Of a DNA stretch of 18,298 bases, positions 1 to 8,320 are shown piece after piece; position 1 is the first letter of the stretch, and each line of letters starts with the position of its first letter. The DNA lies in NCBI GenBank assembly GCA_937891905.1, contig CALATT010000071.1, forward strand, positions 1-18,298, read 5' to 3'. The notes under the pieces were generated by a model. It searched no databases and was not told the DNA's origin. It was given only the letters and a program-made list of their open reading frames with translations. The translations under genes and the position numbers were made by a program. This DNA comes from an uncultured Bacteroidales bacterium (GTDB taxonomy: Bacteria > Bacteroidota > Bacteroidia > Bacteroidales > Paludibacteraceae).

Positions 1-345
1 AAGACCTACAATGTAAGAAACTGCAATCTTTGGCAACATTACCAAAAGACCGTAAAGGAACATGCTGAACCATGTTGTAGTTTCAACAGCACCTGCAGCA
101 AGAGCATTCTGGTAACCGATATTATACATACCTACCAACATTGCAGGCATAAGGGCTATAACCACAAGTGACATGATGCGCTTGCTGTCAATGGCATCAT
201 GAATGTTTACACCATTCTTCGCTGTGTCGTTGGGAACGAACAAGAATGTCTCGAAACCATCGAACAGAGAGCGGAAAGCGTGAAGCTTGCCACCTTCTTC
301 GAAGTTGGGCTTGATTTTATCTAAATAATTTCTCAAAAATTTCAT
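1..345 (-). CDS. nqrB: Na+-translocating NADH:quinone reductase subunit B, N-terminal part
   Basis: The minus strand is open from the ATG at 343-345 to the window edge, giving the first 115 residues. The protein starts MKFLRNYLDKIKPNFEEGG and continues with FETFLFVPNDTAK, IHDAIDSKR and a first membrane segment (IMSLVVIALMPAMLVGMYNIGY), followed by the start of a second at the edge. This is the typical N-terminus of NqrB, the membrane subunit that carries covalent FMN and riboflavin in the sodium pump; the FMN-attachment region lies beyond the window. It sits 67 bp downstream of nqrA in the same direction, as in nqrABCDEF operons. A stem-loop lies in that gap. The gene is partial only because the window ends. 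Confidence 0.93.
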   Translation of the reverse strand, partial: MKFLRNYLDKIKPNFEEGGKLHAFRSLFDGFETFLFVPNDTAKNGVNIHDAIDSKRIMSLVVIALMPAMLVGMYNIGYQNALAAGAVETTTWFSMFLYGLLVMLPKIAVSYIVGL

Positions 346-375
346 ACGATTGGATTTTATTTTGCATTAAAATTC

Positions 376-403
376 GGTCACCGGCAAGTAAACTTGCCCG
401 ACC
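376..403 (-). other. Stem-loop between nqrA and nqrB
   Basis: An inner stem GGCAAG/CTTGCC (383-388 with 393-398, four-base loop) is topped by an outer stem GGTC/GACC (376-379 with 400-403) across a small internal loop. It starts 9 bases after the nqrA stop codon and ends about 30 bases before the nqrB start. No long U-tract follows on the minus strand, only a short AATTTTAAT stretch, so it is not a convincing terminator. It may be an RNA processing or stability element that sets the NqrA/NqrB ratio (inference). Confidence 0.5.
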
Positions 404-412
404 TCGTATTTA

Positions 413-1777
413 TCAGCACATCTCGGCACGGAGTTTGTCCAAGCCTTCGCGTACTATGCGTTGCAACTCAAGTTTTGATGAGTCAACAAACTCGCAAAGT
501 GCAAAGTCCTCGGGCGCAACCTCGTAGATACCGAGTTGCTCCATCTTGTCGATATTGCCTGTTATTATAGCCTTGATAAGATACTCAGGATAGATATCCA
601 TTGGGAATACCTTGTCGTACTCACCGCTCACGATAATAGCACGGCGACCACCCTTCATGCGCGCATCCCATTGGTATTGCTTTGGACCAAAGAGCCAACG
701 AGTCACACAATTATCTAATAAGATGGCTGGGTCAGTCTTGCCTGCATTGAATGCAGAGAAACGAGGGATAATCCATCCCATAAACTCGTGCTTGTCGTCG
801 CCTTCTGCCAATACGGTGAACTGATTATCATAGATAGAGATAGTCTCGTCCATGTTCACCTGATGTCCACTCAATACATTACCCGCTACGACGCGTGCGG
901 TAACGCCTACCTGCACATTACTGCGCAGAATAGCGCTTACTGGCATACCAGGGAGCACATTATAGTACTGACGACCATATGCCAAAGGACCTGTCAAAGC
1001 CACTTTCTTCTGCATATCTACGATACCTTTCTGGAAGAAACGACCGATAAGTGCTACATCCTGGATATTGATGCAGAAAATAGTGTCGCCCTTCGCCATC
1101 GGACATACATGGTTGATTTGTACACCCACATTACCTGCTGGGTGTGCACCACTTACTTCGTACAATGTACAGTCTTTCAGTTCCTTGAACTCAGGCGTTT
1201 TGCAACCTGCTTGCAATCCTACATACACAGGAGCCATTTGGCTGAGTGCGGTGATGGCTGCTTGCAGCGTAGGCAATTGACCTTTCAAGACATACGCATA
1301 GTCCGGAGCTACTGGAGCGGTGTCGAACGATGAAATGAAAATAGCGCGAGGAGCCTTTGATGGCATGGCGATGCAGTCGTAAGGACGCTGCTTGATGAGA
1401 GCCCACAAACCGCTCTTGAGCAGCAAGGACTTCACCTCTTCGCCACCAGCATACTGCGTACTGAATTCCTCGTATTTGATCTGAGCATCCGCTTGGATGT
1501 CAATAGACATTATCTTGCGTCTCTCACCACGAACGATGGCTTTCACCACGCCCGAAACAGGAGCCGTAAATAACATCTGATCAAACAGTTTGTCGTAGAA
1601 AAGCGGAGTACCCGCCTTCACAACATCGCCCTCCTTAACCAATAACTTGGGCGTAATACCAACAAAATGGTCGGGCACAATACGAAAAACCTCAGGACGG
1701 CAAACACTTCCTAATGCCGCTACTGCTGGTCCCTCGAATGGGATGTCCAAACCATGTTTCAGTTTGATTTGTTGCAT
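413..1777 (-). CDS. nqrA: Na+-translocating NADH:quinone reductase subunit A
   Basis: A complete 454-residue protein, the usual length of NqrA. It begins MQQIKLKHGLDIPFEGPA, and residues of about 20-95 form a biotinyl/lipoyl-like barrel region (FVGITPKLLVKEGDVVKAGTPLF, then FTAPVSGVVKAI). NqrA is the cytoplasmic peripheral subunit of the six-subunit complex that couples NADH oxidation and quinone reduction to Na+ export. It is the first gene of the operon; nqrB follows 67 bp downstream. The ATG at 1775-1777 is supported by the conserved N-terminus and by a Bacteroidota promoter about 90 bases upstream, which implies a leader of about 80 nt. No signal peptide or transmembrane segment is visible. 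Confidence 0.95.
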   Translation of the reverse strand: MQQIKLKHGLDIPFEGPAVAALGSVCRPEVFRIVPDHFVGITPKLLVKEGDVVKAGTPLFYDKLFDQMLFTAPVSGVVKAIVRGERRKIMSIDIQADAQIKYEEFSTQYAGGEEVKSLLLKSGLWALIKQRPYDCIAMPSKAPRAIFISSFDTAPVAPDYAYVLKGQLPTLQAAITALSQMAPVYVGLQAGCKTPEFKELKDCTLYEVSGAHPAGNVGVQINHVCPMAKGDTIFCINIQDVALIGRFFQKGIVDMQKKVALTGPLAYGRQYYNVLPGMPVSAILRSNVQVGVTARVVAGNVLSGHQVNMDETISIYDNQFTVLAEGDDKHEFMGWIIPRFSAFNAGKTDPAILLDNCVTRWLFGPKQYQWDARMKGGRRAIIVSGEYDKVFPMDIYPEYLIKAIITGNIDKMEQLGIYEVAPEDFALCEFVDSSKLELQRIVREGLDKLRAEMC

Positions 1778-1863
1778 GTTAGTGAATGATTTAATATATT
1801 AATAATGTTTGTGATTTTTAGTCAACACTATCTAATACGCATATGCGCGCACTAAATAGGCCG

Positions 1864-1894
1864 CAAAGGTACAAAAATATTTTCATATACGCAA
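1864..1894 (-). promoter_or_regulatory. nqrA promoter (Bacteroidota -33/-7 type)
   Basis: On the minus strand the -7 box TACCTTTG is 1864-1871 (CAAAGGTA on the plus strand) and the -33 TTG is 1892-1894, exactly 20 bp apart. The -33 region reads TTTGCGTATATG, nearly the same as at the glyA promoter. Transcription should start near 1857. Confidence 0.75.
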
Positions 1895-1901
1895 ACTCAA
1901 A

Positions 1902-1916
1902 TAGCATAAAATGCTA
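1902..1916. promoter_or_regulatory. 15-bp palindrome between divergent promoters
   Basis: TAGCAT-aaa-ATGCTA is a perfect 6+3+6 inverted repeat. It lies 8 bp upstream of the nqr -33 box and about 46 bp upstream of the -33 box of the divergent operon. It could be an operator, but in such AT-rich DNA chance is a real alternative. Confidence 0.3.
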
Positions 1917-1954
1917 AAAAACATAAAATTGCCAACTAAACAACAAAAAAAAAC

Positions 1955-1970
1955 TCTACCTATTGGTAGA
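1955..1970. promoter_or_regulatory. Candidate operator palindrome over the -33 box
   Basis: TCTACC-tatt-GGTAGA is a perfect 6+4+6 palindrome. It contains the -33 TTG (1963-1965) of the promoter driving the seven-gene operon. A dimeric regulator bound here would block RNA polymerase. No regulator gene is visible nearby, so the partner is unknown. Confidence 0.45.
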
Positions 1971-1993
1971 ATAAATAAAAATGCGTACCTTTG
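1963..1993 (+). promoter_or_regulatory. Promoter of the 2018-10884 operon
   Basis: The -33 TTG at 1963-1965 and -7 TACCTTTG at 1986-1993 are separated by 20 bp. The expected start point near 2000 leaves a leader of only about 20 nt before the ATG at 2018. It is the only match to this promoter type that I found upstream of any gene of this operon. Confidence 0.75.
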
Positions 1994-2017
1994 TATGCGT
2001 TTTATGTGCCAAATGGA

Positions 2018-3274
2018 ATGAGAACACTGCTATTATCCATACTGTCGCTTGTTATGACTTGGACGGTGGAAACGAAATCCACTGTGAAGGGTTCTGGTGA
2101 TGTGCCTGCTGCGGTGACGGCTGACTATGCCTGCTCATACCAAAAAGGCACCGTGCGAAGTGGTGATAATGCCACCCTCACGCTTGTGGGATTGAATGGT
2201 ATAGTGGTGGAGCGAATAGAGATGTATATGCGCTCTAATAAATCAGCAGGTGCGGGCGTCATATCTGTCTATACCGATGGTGCGCGCATAGCGCAAAAAG
2301 AAGGTAGTTTACGGGATTGGATAGGTAAATACGATAATAGTGCTTTTCATCCCATAGAGGTGTTTGTGGGGCAGCAGCGAATACAGGATTCGTTGGTTAT
2401 CAATCTTCATGGCACTACCAATTCGCTCTATGTGGAGAAATATGTTATTACCTATCAGCAAGCACCAATCTATACTCTCACGCTTATGGAGGGGGACGGC
2501 ATATATACAGCCTTGACAGAACCTACAGGCGGGGCGGGAGTGCTCCTTCCTTCTTGTCCAAACAAGGACGAATGGCAGTTCGTAGGATGGACGGATACTC
2601 CATTTTGGAATGTGTCTTCTTTGCCAGGAAATATATACCCTCCCCAAACAACGATAACCCTCACAGAGGATGTATCCTTATGGGCTGTTTGGCGCTATGT
2701 GCCGCACCCAGAGGAGATGTATATGGCAGAAATGCAGTCGGGCGATTATATCTATGCCAATACCGATAATCAATTGGCCATTACAGGCGTAGTGGAGAAT
2801 GGCATGATGCAGCAAGCGCTTGTTAATCCTTTGGATTCAAATCAGATATACCATGTTGATTTTGACCCATCTGCGCAAACAGCCACTATTCAGCATCTGC
2901 TTACAGACCAATACATAGGTTGTGATGCTACAACACTCGTGGCGAAACCCACCCATTGGATGGTTTGCCAGAATGGTATCCACACGGCTTTTTACACCAT
3001 CCATAATGGGCGCAAGTATGTGTTGTGGCCGAATAGGATAGACGAGGAGTCTGGTTTGCGATATGCGGGATTGTTGATTACAAATGATGTTACGAAAACA
3101 CCTACCGCGCTCATCAAACCGCAATCGCCAAACGAGCAGATATACACATGTTACCCAGATCATGATATGCATCTGGAGCAAAACACCACTCACACCCATG
3201 AGATCATAGTGCCATTTGGAATATACGAAATACATATCATACGCGGCGAGAAATACATCCGCCTGCGCCAATAA
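2018..3274 (+). CDS. Secreted protein with one Listeria-Bacteroides (InlB B-type) repeat, function unknown
   Basis: A 418-residue protein. The frame is open from a TTG at 1991, but that codon lies inside the -7 box and would precede the transcript start, so the ATG at 2018 is chosen. It gives MRTLLLSILSLVMTW, a short signal-peptide-like N-terminus with no clear cleavage site and no lipobox. Residues of about 160-225 (FVGWTDTP ending SLWAVW) fit the Listeria-Bacteroides repeat fold, a small beta module found in surface proteins of Bacteroidota and Firmicutes. The rest is beta-rich by eye and matches nothing I recognise. The end, FGIYEIHIIRGEKYIRLRQ, faintly resembles a type IX secretion sorting tail, but this is weak. 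It heads the operon and lies 13 bp before the dipeptidyl peptidase gene. An extracytoplasmic location is inferred. Confidence 0.7.
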   Translation: MRTLLLSILSLVMTWTVETKSTVKGSGDVPAAVTADYACSYQKGTVRSGDNATLTLVGLNGIVVERIEMYMRSNKSAGAGVISVYTDGARIAQKEGSLRDWIGKYDNSAFHPIEVFVGQQRIQDSLVINLHGTTNSLYVEKYVITYQQAPIYTLTLMEGDGIYTALTEPTGGAGVLLPSCPNKDEWQFVGWTDTPFWNVSSLPGNIYPPQTTITLTEDVSLWAVWRYVPHPEEMYMAEMQSGDYIYANTDNQLAITGVVENGMMQQALVNPLDSNQIYHVDFDPSAQTATIQHLLTDQYIGCDATTLVAKPTHWMVCQNGIHTAFYTIHNGRKYVLWPNRIDEESGLRYAGLLITNDVTKTPTALIKPQSPNEQIYTCYPDHDMHLEQNTTHTHEIIVPFGIYEIHIIRGEKYIRLRQ

Positions 3275-3287
3275 AACCCATACGAAT

Positions 3288-5369
3288 ATGAGAAAAATAC
3301 TATTTATACTATCCACCTTGCTCACCACATCGCTTTGTGCCTCTGTGCTTCAACCTATTTTATCGGGTGATTTTGCACCACTCACTTTGTCTGTGCAAGA
3401 GCAAGATAGCATCCTCAATACTGCTTCAGAACCAGGTCGTTACGCTTTGGAGTATGAGAATGCGGAGCAGCTCTTCCGCCATTCTTTTGTGGCAGACTGG
3501 TATATTGTGGATAAGACGCGCAATACCCGCAAACAACTCGGCGCTGCGCTCAATCTGGGCAAAGTGCGCGATGCAGTACTTAGTCCTAATGGCCGATATA
3601 TAGCCTTTGCGAAGGATAACAACCTCTATATCCACAAACTCGATTTCGGTACTGAAGTGGCAGTGACCAAGGATGCTAATCCAGACATCATCAATGGTAT
3701 AGCAGACTGGTTGTACGAAGAGGAATTTGGCATCACCACACTCTTTGCTTGGTCGCCTGACTCGAAGCAACTTGCTTTTATTCGCCTTGATGAGACACAA
3801 GTGCCTTCGTTTGAATGGCAGACTTTCTTGGGTAATGCCGTTCAGGAGAATAGTTCAACCTATCCGCAATATCCATCCTCTGCTTCTTTGCGCTATCCTA
3901 AAGCGGGTTGCGCCAATGCCAAGGCTTCCGTATGCGTCTATGATGTGGCCACAAAGGCTATCGTGAATATGCAGGTGAATAAAAACCAAGAAGACCTCTA
4001 TTTCCCACGGATGCGATGGGCAGCAGAGACATTGCTCGTCATGCGACTCAATAGAGACCAGACGAAAATGGAAATACTATCGTGCAATGCTAAGTCCACC
4101 GTTGTACATCCGCTCTATAAAGAGGAGTCCAAGAAATACTTCATCGACTATGCACTCTTTGATCAATGGCTGTGGTTGGCAGACGGTTCGTTCGTGGTGC
4201 TACATGAGCAAGATGGATGGCGCCGAGCATATCTCTATTCATCACAAGGAATACAACAAAAAGTGCTCACGCCAGACCAGATAGATGTCACTGCATTGTA
4301 TGGAGTGAACGAGAGCGCACAGTTGCTCTATTATCAAGCAGCACCCACGCCTTCTACACGCCAGGTGTATGCCGTTTCTATCAAATCCGCTACTGCGCAG
4401 CAATGCGATACACCCACACCGCTCACTACGGGCGAAGGCACACATACAGCGCGCTTCTCAAAGGACTATAAAAGGATGATTGATTGCTTCCAATCATTCG
4501 ATACACCCAATACCTATTCACTCTATACTGTCTCGAAGCGAAAAGCCACTCGTCTCGAGTCAATCCTAGACAATAACGCTATCAAACAGCAATGGGAAGC
4601 ATATCAATTGACCGAACCCGAACTGCTCACCATTCCTAATACCAATGGTCAAACGCTTGAAGCTATGCTGCTTCGTCCAAAGCAAACCAATACAGCGGAT
4701 AAACATCCACTCGTGGTAATGCATTATTCGGGTCCGCAAAGCCAACGAGTGCTCAATAGATGGCGCAAACGCTTTGAGTATGCTTTGGCAGAAGAAGGAT
4801 ACATGGTGCTTATCGTCGATACGCGAGGCACAGACTGCAAAGGTCGCGTTTGGCGTAATGAGACATATATGAACCTCGGCACCAAAGAAGCACAGGACCT
4901 TATCGCTGCGGCTCAATGGGCAGCGCAGCAGTCCTATGTCGACGCCAATAAGATGGCCATCATGGGATGGAGTTATGGCGGATACCAATCGCTTATGACA
5001 ATGAGTACAAAGGGACATCCGTATAAAGCATGCGTTGCTATCGCACCTGTCACCGATTGGAAATTATACGATAGTGCTTATACAGAGCGTTATATGCGTC
5101 GCCCACAAGTGAATGACTACGGCTATCAAAATGCATCCCTCATTCATCATGTGAATGATATATCAGGTAATATACTCATCATCCACGGCACAGCAGATGA
5201 TAATGTGCATGTGCAGCATGTGATGCAGTATTGTGATGCACTCGTAAAGGCAGACAAAGATTTTGAGATGCAGCTCTATACCGATGATAATCATTTCTTG
5301 CGCAATGGAAACAACTACGCCCATATGCACCGCAGAGTGCTCTCTTTCTTGCATCAGCACCTACAATAG
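3288..5369 (+). CDS. Dipeptidyl peptidase IV-type serine peptidase (family S9B)
   Basis: A 693-residue protein with an N-terminal signal peptide (MRKILFILSTLLTTSLCA), a beta-propeller region and a C-terminal alpha/beta-hydrolase domain. The catalytic triad is visible: Ser562 in GWSYGG, Asp637 in HGTADDNVH and His669 in DDNHF. The motif DWLYEEEFG (residues 140-148) supplies the glutamates that hold the free amino terminus of the substrate in DPP IV, so release of Xaa-Pro or Xaa-Ala dipeptides in the periplasm or at the surface is expected. An in-frame extension to 3216 exists, but it overlaps the previous gene and would bury the signal peptide. It is 13 bp from the upstream gene and 26 bp from the sugar carrier. 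CATACGAA precedes the ATG by one base. A tripeptidyl peptidase such as PtpA is a less likely alternative. Confidence 0.93.
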   Translation: MRKILFILSTLLTTSLCASVLQPILSGDFAPLTLSVQEQDSILNTASEPGRYALEYENAEQLFRHSFVADWYIVDKTRNTRKQLGAALNLGKVRDAVLSPNGRYIAFAKDNNLYIHKLDFGTEVAVTKDANPDIINGIADWLYEEEFGITTLFAWSPDSKQLAFIRLDETQVPSFEWQTFLGNAVQENSSTYPQYPSSASLRYPKAGCANAKASVCVYDVATKAIVNMQVNKNQEDLYFPRMRWAAETLLVMRLNRDQTKMEILSCNAKSTVVHPLYKEESKKYFIDYALFDQWLWLADGSFVVLHEQDGWRRAYLYSSQGIQQKVLTPDQIDVTALYGVNESAQLLYYQAAPTPSTRQVYAVSIKSATAQQCDTPTPLTTGEGTHTARFSKDYKRMIDCFQSFDTPNTYSLYTVSKRKATRLESILDNNAIKQQWEAYQLTEPELLTIPNTNGQTLEAMLLRPKQTNTADKHPLVVMHYSGPQSQRVLNRWRKRFEYALAEEGYMVLIVDTRGTDCKGRVWRNETYMNLGTKEAQDLIAAAQWAAQQSYVDANKMAIMGWSYGGYQSLMTMSTKGHPYKACVAIAPVTDWKLYDSAYTERYMRRPQVNDYGYQNASLIHHVNDISGNILIIHGTADDNVHVQHVMQYCDALVKADKDFEMQLYTDDNHFLRNGNNYAHMHRRVLSFLHQHLQ

Positions 5370-5395
5370 TATATTAACCTTTAATAGTATATATT

Positions 5396-6655
5396 ATGAG
5401 TTCAAAACAATCAAATTCACTTCGTATCATCACTATCATAGCGATGATGTTCCTTTATGCGATGATCGCTTTTGTTACTAACCTCGCTGCTCCTGTAGGT
5501 AAGATATGGGAACAGAGTTTTGAGGGCAATCATGCACAAGTAATGGGTATGTTAGGAAACATGATGAATTTCTTGGCCTATCTGATCATGGGTATCCCAG
5601 CTGGATTAATGCTCTCCAAGATTGGTTATAAGAAAACAGCACTCATCGCTGTGGCAGTAGGTCTTTTGGGCGTGCTCGTACAATGGCTCAGCGGTGAAAC
5701 CGCATCTTTTGTAGTGTACCTCATCGGCGCATTCATCGCAGGTTTCTCAGTGTGCATGCTCAATACCGTTGTCAATCCTTTACTCACACTCATGGGTGGT
5801 GGAGGTAAGAAAGGTAACCAACTCAATCTTATCGGTGGAACCATCAACTCCCTTTCTGCATCACTCACACCTATGTTAGTAGGAGCACTCGTGGGCGCTT
5901 CAGTAGCAGGAAAAACCATCGCAGATGTAAATACCGTCCTTTATATAGCAATGGCAGTCTTTGCTATCGTATTCATCATCCTCTATTTCACTCCTATTGC
6001 AGAACCCGAAGGTGCGGGACAAGATGTGGTCTACGAGCGCACTCCTTGGGCATTCAAACACTTCGTTTTAGGCGCCGTGGCTATCTTCTTGTATGTGGGA
6101 ATAGAAGTGGGAATACCTGCTACACTCATCAGTTATCTCAAGGATTCACTGGGCTTTGGCGTGGCTGGATTCATTGCTGGATTATACTGGCTCTTGATGT
6201 TAGTAGGCCGTTTTGTGGGAAGCGCCATCGGCGGTAATGTATCATCCAAAACAATGGTGGCTGCTGTTTCTGCTGCGGCTATCGTGCTCATCGTAGCTGC
6301 AATGATTCTTGGCGATACCATCACCATCCCATTCATCGGCGATTGGACCTTCGCCATTGTGAATATACCTATCGCTGCACTCTTGCTTGTACTCTGCGGA
6401 TTATGCACATCTATCATGTGGGGATGCATCTTCAATCTGGCAGTAGAGGGACTCGGTAAATACACAGCCAAAGCATCAGGCATCTTCATGATGATGGTTG
6501 TGGGCGGTGGTATCGTACCGCTGATTCAGAGCGCAGTGGCTGGACAATTCGGCGAAATGATTAGTTATATCGTTCCGCTTGTAGGCATTATCTACATCCT
6601 CTATTATGCACTCGTTGGCTCAAAAAATGTGAATACAGATATCAAAATAGATTAA
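5396..6655 (+). CDS. Sugar MFS transporter, fucose/glucose/galactose:H+ symporter (FHS) type
   Basis: A 419-residue, very hydrophobic protein with about 12 membrane segments. After the fourth segment it carries NTVVNPLLTLMGGGGKKG followed by NQLNLIGG (Asn127-Pro128 onward), the place where FucP/FHS carriers have an Asn-Pro and a sugar/proton coupling loop. Many Bacteroidota hexose carriers show this GGGGKKGNQLNL form. The gene directly downstream is a ROK glucokinase, which suggests proton-linked uptake of glucose or a related hexose followed by phosphorylation. The true substrate is not readable from sequence. The start ATG follows an AT-rich leader, 26 bp after the peptidase stop; no Shine-Dalgarno site is present, as is normal for this phylum. 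Confidence 0.85.
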   Translation: MSSKQSNSLRIITIIAMMFLYAMIAFVTNLAAPVGKIWEQSFEGNHAQVMGMLGNMMNFLAYLIMGIPAGLMLSKIGYKKTALIAVAVGLLGVLVQWLSGETASFVVYLIGAFIAGFSVCMLNTVVNPLLTLMGGGGKKGNQLNLIGGTINSLSASLTPMLVGALVGASVAGKTIADVNTVLYIAMAVFAIVFIILYFTPIAEPEGAGQDVVYERTPWAFKHFVLGAVAIFLYVGIEVGIPATLISYLKDSLGFGVAGFIAGLYWLLMLVGRFVGSAIGGNVSSKTMVAAVSAAAIVLIVAAMILGDTITIPFIGDWTFAIVNIPIAALLLVLCGLCTSIMWGCIFNLAVEGLGKYTAKASGIFMMMVVGGGIVPLIQSAVAGQFGEMISYIVPLVGIIYILYYALVGSKNVNTDIKID

Positions 6656-6676
6656 TTCTTTAACCCTTATAATAAT

Positions 6677-7633
6677 ATGAAAAAATACACATTAGGTATC
6701 GATTTAGGTGGTACCGGAACAAAGTTCGGTTTAGTAAACGAAGAAGGAGAAGTATTGTGCAGCAATTCTATTCCTACCCAGCAGTATCCTAATATTGACG
6801 AGTACTGCGATGTACTATGCGAGGAGATGAAAAAACTTGTTGCAACCCAAGATCTACAAATGTCAGACATCGTAGGTATCGGTTGCGGTGCTCCTAATGC
6901 CAATTTCTACACAGGATGTATCGAGCAAGCACCAAACTTGCCATGGAAAGGTGTAGTACCATTTGCTAAACTCATTAGCGAGCGAATGGGCGTTAAATGT
7001 ACCATCACCAATGATGCTAATGCAGCAGCACAAGGAGAAATGATTTATGGTTCTGCACGCGGAATGAAGAATTTCATCGTCGTTACACTCGGCACAGGCG
7101 TGGGCTCTGGCATCGTTATCGATGGAAAACTCCTCTATGGACACGATGGTTTTGCTGGCGAACTGGGTCACTGTAAGATTGATCACTCACAGAGCGGTCG
7201 TCTATGCGGTTGCGGACAAAGAGGTTGTATCGAAGCATACGCTTCTGCCACAGGCGTGGCTCGCACTGCCAAAGAAATCATCACCTCTACTACACAAACA
7301 ACACTCCTTCGCCAAGTGGCAGATATCGATAATATCACTTCAAAGGATGTGTATGATGCAGCAGAACAAGGTGATATCGTAGCCAAAGAGATCTTTGACT
7401 ATACAGGTCGCCTCTTGGGACAAAAACTGGCGGACTATGTTCATTTCTCCAGCCCAGAAGCTATCATCCTCTTCGGTGGACTCACCAAGGCTGGCCATTG
7501 GATCATGGATCCAATCCGCGCTGCTATGGAGGAAAACCTCATGCCTATCTGGAAAGGAAAAATACCTGTTTCTATCTCTGTACTCAAAGACTCTGACGCT
7601 GCTATCTTAGGCGCATCGTCTTTGGCTTGGTAA
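6677..7633 (+). CDS. ROK-family sugar kinase, probable glucokinase
   Basis: A complete 318-residue protein. Residues 7-13 (GIDLGGT) are the phosphate-binding loop, TNDANAAAQGE contains the catalytic base Asp113, and TLGTGVGSGIVIDG is the second phosphate motif. The structural zinc site is complete: His165 in GELGH, and Cys177, Cys179 and Cys184 in CGCGQRGC, followed by the ROK signature Glu186. The TNDANAAA/GELGH combination is typical of glucokinases, although NagK- or mannokinase-like specificity cannot be excluded. It acts in the cytoplasm, ATP-dependently. It lies 21 bp after the MFS gene and 20 bp before the deacetylase gene, and the pairing with the carrier supports an uptake-and-trap role. 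Confidence 0.9.
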   Translation: MKKYTLGIDLGGTGTKFGLVNEEGEVLCSNSIPTQQYPNIDEYCDVLCEEMKKLVATQDLQMSDIVGIGCGAPNANFYTGCIEQAPNLPWKGVVPFAKLISERMGVKCTITNDANAAAQGEMIYGSARGMKNFIVVTLGTGVGSGIVIDGKLLYGHDGFAGELGHCKIDHSQSGRLCGCGQRGCIEAYASATGVARTAKEIITSTTQTTLLRQVADIDNITSKDVYDAAEQGDIVAKEIFDYTGRLLGQKLADYVHFSSPEAIILFGGLTKAGHWIMDPIRAAMEENLMPIWKGKIPVSISVLKDSDAAILGASSLAW

Positions 7634-7653
7634 GAGAATAAAATCCATACGAA

Positions 7654-8313
7654 ATGGTTTCAAACCCCTATTATCAGTTCAGTATGTGCTTCCAGCGATT
7701 ATACCCATACGCTATCTTTCGCCTTCGGCAAAAAGAGCATAGCAATGAGGTACACAAGGTGGCATATCTCACTTTTGATGACGGACCAATACCTGAGGTA
7801 ACCCCTCGGGTATTGGACATCCTCAAGCAATATGGGGTTAAAGCCACTTTCTTTATGGTCGGAGAGAATATAGATAAATATCCGGATCTCTACCGCCGCG
7901 TTATTGCCGAAGGACATGCAGTCGGCAATCATACCTATCATCATGTCAAAGGCATGAAAATGTCCTCCACTAAATACATGGAGGAGGTAATCAAATGGGA
8001 ACAAACCGTTGAGCAACATGGCGCACCTTCCACTCGCCTTTTTCGACCTCCTTACGGCCGTACATGGTGGTGGCAACGAAAAGCCATCGCACAACGCGGA
8101 TACCAAATATACCTATGGGATGTGCTCACCCATGACTATAGTGCATGCCAATCGCCCGAGAAAATGATGAAAACAATACGGAGATACACCCGTAATGGAT
8201 CAATCATCAATTTTCATGACTCCATCAAGTCCAATGAACGAATGCTCGATACCTTGCCCCAAGCAATACAATTCCTTCAATCACATGGATATACACTCCT
8301 GCCATTGCAATAA
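7654..8313 (+). CDS. Polysaccharide deacetylase (NodB homology domain, CE4)
   Basis: A 219-residue protein made almost entirely of one NodB domain. All CE4 motifs can be seen: TFDDGP (residues 40-45; Asp42 catalytic base, Asp43 metal ligand), GNHTYHH with metal ligands His93 and His97, FRPPYG (130-135), LWDVLTHDY, and INFHDS with His188. The enzyme should remove N-acetyl groups from a GlcNAc-type polymer such as peptidoglycan or an envelope glycan. No clear signal peptide is present; the N-terminus (MVSNPYYQFSMCFQRLYPYAIFRL) resembles other short Bacteroidota deacetylases, so the compartment is uncertain. The start directly follows CATACGAA, 20 bp after the kinase gene. Confidence 0.88.
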   Translation: MVSNPYYQFSMCFQRLYPYAIFRLRQKEHSNEVHKVAYLTFDDGPIPEVTPRVLDILKQYGVKATFFMVGENIDKYPDLYRRVIAEGHAVGNHTYHHVKGMKMSSTKYMEEVIKWEQTVEQHGAPSTRLFRPPYGRTWWWQRKAIAQRGYQIYLWDVLTHDYSACQSPEKMMKTIRRYTRNGSIINFHDSIKSNERMLDTLPQAIQFLQSHGYTLLPLQ

Positions 8314-8320
8314 TCGCTAT

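Noticed and set aside
788..1333. 181-codon plus-strand frame inside nqrA
   Set aside because: It is antisense to a clearly conserved gene, with no recognisable motifs; a shadow frame.
1991..2017. TTG start giving a nine-residue N-terminal extension of the secreted protein
   Set aside because: The codon lies within the -7 promoter box and before the predicted transcription start.
2837..3328. 163-codon minus-strand frame over the end of the secreted-protein gene
   Set aside because: It overlaps two plus-strand genes with better support and no family motif is visible.
5372..5386. TATTAA-cct-TTAATA inverted repeat before the MFS gene
   Set aside because: Only A/T pairs in a short A/T-rich gap; expected by chance and too weak to be a terminator.
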